NCBI GenBank assembly: GCA_024403935.1
Contig: JAKSQV010000007.1
Span: 1 to 56,811 of the forward strand
Reading direction: 5' to 3'
Source: Ruminococcus sp.
GTDB taxonomy: Bacteria > Bacillota > Clostridia > Oscillospirales > Ruminococcaceae
DNA length: 56,811 nt
A model generated the notes under the pieces. The model made no database searches. It was not told the origin of the DNA and worked only from the letters and a program-made list of their open reading frames with translations. The number at the start of each line of letters is the position of its first letter. The stretch's first letter is position 1. Position numbers and translations under genes: made by a program. Shown one piece after another: positions 53,756 through 56,811 of this stretch.

Positions 53756-54577
53756 GTGCTTGATATTATGAAATGCCAGTTCCGCACCATACGGAGCAAG
53801 GGAATAATCCACATCATCAACATCATGCTGCTTCTCACAAGCATACTGCTGCTGTTTGTCAGTGCAATGTCTGCTGATGAATCAGGAACAGAAAAACCGA
53901 TACTGACAGCAACTGAGTACATTCCTAAGGCACTCCAGTTAATTATGGGGTTGTCCATGTTCGGAGGAACGTGCCTGACTGCTCTCTCGGTCAGCGATGA
54001 TTTCGGCGACAAGACTATATACCATGAGCTTGCCGCAGGAAGAAAGCGCAGCATTTCCTTTTTCGGACGTGCTATTCCTGCACTTATCGCCTCTCCGATC
54101 GTCTGCACAGCATTGTATATGATACCGTTCATATTATACGGCATTGTATACGGCTGGGGCAATGCTCTCCCGACCGGAAATCTGATACTTCGCGCCGTGC
54201 TGGCACTGTTTCCGCTGGTAAGGATGTCCGCCTTCTGCGTAATGACCTCATTCATCTTTAAACAGTCCCTCGTCGGCTCTCTCCTCTTTTCGATGTATGT
54301 CCCGATGTTTGGAATGTCAATGGTGCTTGGTGGTTCTTTTCTGCCGTTCATGAATGTTGCCACAAAGCTGCCGTGGCTGACCTCTGCTTCCAATTTCGTT
54401 AATCTCGGCAATTTTGAATGCTGGACCACCTACGACCTCGGACTCAACCAGTTCTTCACCTACAACACGGAGCTTTCCGCTTCAGGCATTGCTCTTACCA
54501 TTGTATGCTCGGTCGTGATGACTGCGGTATACCTGCTCATCGGCTACCACTCCTTCCATGTGGACGATATGAACTGA
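53756..54577 (+). CDS. ABC-2 type permease, LanE/LanG-like (second)
   Basis: The 273-residue permease has six helices. LSVSDDFGDKTIYHELAAGRKRSISFFGRA matches the DDF-x-x-x-T-x-x-x-x-x-x-x-G-x-x-R loop of the family and aligns with the first permease, so the two are distant paralogues. The start is GTG at 53756 with AAGGAGG about 7 bases upstream, 12 bases after the first permease. One ATPase with two similar permeases is the LanFEG arrangement. Confidence 0.85.
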   Translation: MLDIMKCQFRTIRSKGIIHIINIMLLLTSILLLFVSAMSADESGTEKPILTATEYIPKALQLIMGLSMFGGTCLTALSVSDDFGDKTIYHELAAGRKRSISFFGRAIPALIASPIVCTALYMIPFILYGIVYGWGNALPTGNLILRAVLALFPLVRMSAFCVMTSFIFKQSLVGSLLFSMYVPMFGMSMVLGGSFLPFMNVATKLPWLTSASNFVNLGNFECWTTYDLGLNQFFTYNTELSASGIALTIVCSVVMTAVYLLIGYHSFHVDDMN

Positions 54578-54593
54578 AAGGAGGCTGCAATTT

Positions 54594-56297
54594 ATGGAAT
54601 TAGTTGACATCATTGACGTTATCGTCTGTATCGTATACTGCATGGCTCTTATCGTGCTGTCATTCATCTCAGAACGCATCAAAAGCCCGAAGTGGAAGCT
54701 GCTCCATCTGCTCGTTCCCATAGGTGCGCTGCTGATAACAAAGCACGGTCCCGACTGGGCACTGCTTCCGCTGTATATCGGCTCAGTGATCGCTCTCTGC
54801 GGCTTCTTTACCGAAAAAGACAAGCTCAGACGCATACTCGCTCTCGCGGGAGCTGTCTGCATGGCGTTCAGCTTCCCGACCTGCATTTTCGGCAAACAAT
54901 ACCGCGCAAAGAGCTACCTCCGCGACTTTGAGAAGATGTTCGACACCATGCGTGAGCACTACGTTCTCACCGAACACAAGGGAATTGACTGGGATGCGCT
55001 GTACGACAGGTACGAGCCACAGTTCCGCGACATAGACCGCCGTCAGGACGCCGGCGCGAACGCTCTCGCATGGGGAGCATTCTGCGGCGAGTTTCACGAC
55101 GGACACGTCAGCTATACCTGCAATTACAGCGACGTCGACGCTCAGAACAAGGCAATAAATGACGCTCTCGGCAACGACTACGGTCTTTCTGTGATGCACT
55201 GCTCGGACGGCAGCTTTGTGGCTGTAAATGTGGACGAACGCCTTGCGGAATACGGTATCCGCAACGGTACGGTCATCACGGCGTGGGACGGCAAGGCTCC
55301 CGACGAGGTGAGCAGGACATCGCCCCTCTTCGGCAGCAGCCTGTTCACCTATGACAAAGCATTTGACACAATCCCGATACGTCTTGACTCCTGCCCCGAC
55401 ATCGACAACGAGATATTCAGCAGCGGACTGCTCTGCGGCGGTATCGGCGGCGACTCCGTCGAGGTCACATTCATCAGCAAAAACGGCTCGGAGCAGACTG
55501 CCGAACTCCCTGTTGCCGGCAAATACTGCGACCGTCTCGCCGATACTATGGCTATTCTCAATCAGGGCGTGAACGTGGGCAATCTTCAATGGAAAAAGGT
55601 CGGCGACACAACCGCCTGCCTGCGTATCAAGGGCATGAGCTATGACTCGAAGTCGTATTCGTCCGCAGACGACAGCGCGTATGACGAAATGAAGGACGAG
55701 ATACGCGAAAAGCTTGCAGAATACCAGTCCGAAGGCGTAACGGATGTCATCATCGACCTCCGCGACAACAGCGGTGGCTCGCCGCACATGGTAAACGGCA
55801 TCGTTTCCATGTTTGCTCCCAAGGGTGAGCACTACTGCCTTACCAACTGCGTCTGGGACGACGAGAACAAATGCTGGGCCAAGAACGAGGACGGCAGCTA
55901 CGTCCGCGGAAACGACATCACATTTGACGGCGAACAGCTCCTCGGCGACGGCAGAGTCATCGTCATCGTCAATTCCAACAGCGTCAGCGCGGCGGATATG
56001 ATGACCAAGGAGATGGAAGCCCTCGATAATGCTACAGTTATCGGCTTCACGGGACCTAACGGCTCCTCACAGGCAGTCGGCTATACGACCTCTGATACCG
56101 GCAGCCTCTGCTTCTCAAACTGCGTCGTACTCGACGAGGACGGCAGCATTATGATAGATTCCGGAACTGACAGACAAAGCAGCGACGGCGACGGTGTTAC
56201 TATTATCCCGTTTGACTCCGAGGCTGTAAAGGCACTCTTTGACAATGGTGAGGACTATCTTCTCAGCAAGGCTCTCAGTATGCTTGAGCATGAATAA
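54594..56297 (+). CDS. Membrane-anchored S41 family peptidase
   Basis: The 567-residue protein has three N-terminal transmembrane helices (within residues 5-102) and then an outer S41 domain: FHDGHVSYT (tricorn-type motif), a PDZ-like stretch around NGTVITAWDGKAPDEV, VIIDLRDNSGGSPHMV and NSNSVSAADMMTKEME with the nucleophile Ser. It begins 16 bases after the second permease with AAAGGAGG upstream, so it belongs to the transporter operon. A protease at the outer face next to a LanFEG-like pump could degrade or process the transported peptide. It is not closely related to the PDZ protease at 935-2095. Confidence 0.88.
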   Translation: MELVDIIDVIVCIVYCMALIVLSFISERIKSPKWKLLHLLVPIGALLITKHGPDWALLPLYIGSVIALCGFFTEKDKLRRILALAGAVCMAFSFPTCIFGKQYRAKSYLRDFEKMFDTMREHYVLTEHKGIDWDALYDRYEPQFRDIDRRQDAGANALAWGAFCGEFHDGHVSYTCNYSDVDAQNKAINDALGNDYGLSVMHCSDGSFVAVNVDERLAEYGIRNGTVITAWDGKAPDEVSRTSPLFGSSLFTYDKAFDTIPIRLDSCPDIDNEIFSSGLLCGGIGGDSVEVTFISKNGSEQTAELPVAGKYCDRLADTMAILNQGVNVGNLQWKKVGDTTACLRIKGMSYDSKSYSSADDSAYDEMKDEIREKLAEYQSEGVTDVIIDLRDNSGGSPHMVNGIVSMFAPKGEHYCLTNCVWDDENKCWAKNEDGSYVRGNDITFDGEQLLGDGRVIVIVNSNSVSAADMMTKEMEALDNATVIGFTGPNGSSQAVGYTTSDTGSLCFSNCVVLDEDGSIMIDSGTDRQSSDGDGVTIIPFDSEAVKALFDNGEDYLLSKALSMLEHE

Positions 56298-56350
56298 GGC
56301 TTTGCCGTCAGATATACATTTCTGATTTTCGTTTTTTCACCCTCTCCCCC

Positions 56351-56379
56351 TTGACAAACGGGAACGTTTGTGATACTAT
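56351..56379 (+). promoter_or_regulatory. Promoter of the T-box-controlled gene
   Basis: TTGACA (56351-56356) and TACTAT (56374-56379), 17-bp spacer, TGA before the -10. A 6-bp inverted repeat CAAACG/CGTTTG (56355-56360 with 56365-56370) fills part of the spacer. Apart from a weak 5-bp hairpin near 56310-56340 I see nothing else between the S41 stop and this promoter. Confidence 0.8.
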
Positions 56380-56385
56380 TATCGT

Positions 56386-56622
56386 ATACGTTAACGCTTT
56401 GACGAGGAAGGCTTTATCCCACAGGCTGTTTTCAGAGAGCTGCCGCATGGTGCGAGGCAGCAGCAGTACGGATAACGCACACCGCCTCCGAGTTCGTCCA
56501 ATACACGACGGGTGCTCCCGTTACAGAGCCAATGAGATACGGAGAGGTCTCCGTGTGAATCAGGGTGGAACCACGGTATATTATCGTCCCTTGTGCCTGC
56601 TTAAGGCGTAAGGGACTTTTTT
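56386..56622 (+). promoter_or_regulatory. T-box riboswitch leader
   Basis: The leader has stem I with base GACGA/TCGTC, the AGAGAG bulge (56433-56438), GGTGCGAGG in the distal loop, and the T-box AGGGTGGAACCACGG (56562-56576). A terminator GTCCCTT/AAGGGAC (56586-56592 with 56610-56616) followed by six T competes with pairing of AGGG to CCCT. Uncharged tRNA should stabilise the antiterminator. The likely specifier loop (between GGATA and GCC) reads ACGCACACC. ACC (Thr) or CAC (His) are possible; the A in TGGA predicts a U discriminator in the tRNA, which favours Thr over His. Confidence 0.93.
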
Positions 56623-56648
56623 ATCATTCTGCTGCCGGAGGTGAGAAA

Positions 56649-56811
56649 ATGAGCAACATCAAATACAACAAGCAGGAAGAAGCCTTCGAGCTCCCATACA
56701 AGCTCTGGGACAGCACCATGATCGTCCGCTTCTACACCGACGAGGAAGACGATATTATGAACAACCTCAAGGCTGTCGCCGAAAAGCTCGCTAAGCTCGA
56801 CGGAAGCCGCC
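56649..56811 (+). CDS. Unrecognised T-box-controlled protein, cut by the window end
   Basis: The first 54 residues are visible (MSNIKYNKQEEAFELPYKLW at the start, then an acidic stretch with TDEEDDIM and a Lys/Leu/Ala helix). GGAGGTGA lies 5 bases before the ATG, 26 bases after the T-box terminator. It does not look like the N-terminus of any aminoacyl-tRNA synthetase, amino-acid biosynthetic enzyme or transporter known to me. It has no signal peptide. Its regulation by tRNA charging suggests a link to amino-acid supply, or it may lead an operon in which a later gene is the true target. Confidence 0.75.
   Translation, partial: MSNIKYNKQEEAFELPYKLWDSTMIVRFYTDEEDDIMNNLKAVAEKLAKLDGSR

Noticed and set aside
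54783..55832. Open frame of 349 codons on the minus strand across the S41 protease gene
   Set aside because: Antisense shadow of a gene with clear S41 motifs, with Val/Ala/His-rich composition and no ribosome site or homology.
56351..56611. Open frame of 86 codons over the T-box leader
   Set aside because: It covers the promoter and conserved RNA elements of the T-box; translation would conflict with the riboswitch.

Overview
The window looks like a chromosomal segment of an anaerobic, spore-forming, cellulose-degrading Clostridia species close to Ruminococcus. The basis is the combination of a complete Gram-positive type IV pilus locus, a secreted protein ending in a type I dockerin, a GH94 cellobiose phosphorylase, four sporulation genes (spoVS, spoVAD, spoVAE, spoIID) and a T-box leader. 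The species is inferred. I found no transposase, CRISPR array, rRNA or tRNA gene.

Region 1 (1-15.7 kb, mostly minus strand) is the type IV pilus locus. One operon runs pilC, a fused pilM-pilN, pilO, a very large PilX/GspK-like protein and two minor pilins. The other genes are the prepilin peptidase pilD (plus strand), pilB and pilT, an abundant-type pilin, an S41 protease and a further pilin. Upstream of pilC there is a promoter-hairpin-T-run unit that could be a small RNA.

Region 2 (16-26 kb) holds asnB, a ymdB-type phosphodiesterase, spoVS, a uridine-kinase-like gene, a two-gene module with phage-structural character, a proS that is frameshifted near its N-terminus, and the dockerin protein.

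Region 3 (26-36.3 kb) holds a mazF-type toxin without an adjacent antitoxin, two CPBP membrane proteases, spoVAD-spoVAE without spoVAC, a fusion of a YidC-type insertase to a CDP-glycerol glycerophosphotransferase-like domain with a small acidic-tailed membrane protein in front of it, a CNNM/CBS protein, a GtrB-like glycosyltransferase with a cysteine-cluster protein, and a small protein resembling a peptide leader.

Region 4 (36.3-49.2 kb) holds rnhA (probably with an AUA start), spoIID, citrate synthase with a lipoprotein, a two-component system, and a tight housekeeping run: yqhQ-like, prmC, recA, recX, rimO, pgsA and a DtxR-like regulator.

Region 5 (49.2-56.8 kb) holds cellobiose phosphorylase, a LanFEG-like ABC transporter (one ATPase, two permeases) with a membrane-anchored S41 protease, and a T-box leader in front of an unrecognised gene cut by the window end.

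Pilus, dockerin protein and cellobiose phosphorylase together suggest attachment to plant fibre, extracellular breakdown and phosphorolytic use of cellobiose. The strongest candidates for something undescribed are the YidC-glycerophosphotransferase fusion with its small partner, the PilM-PilN fusion carrying its own PilM-binding-like motif, the giant Glu5-less pilin, the possible AUA start of rnhA, and the T-box in front of a gene that does not look like an aminoacyl-tRNA synthetase. Nearly all promoters I could read have a 17-bp spacer and most have a TGn extended -10. All calls come from reading the sequence; no database search was possible.
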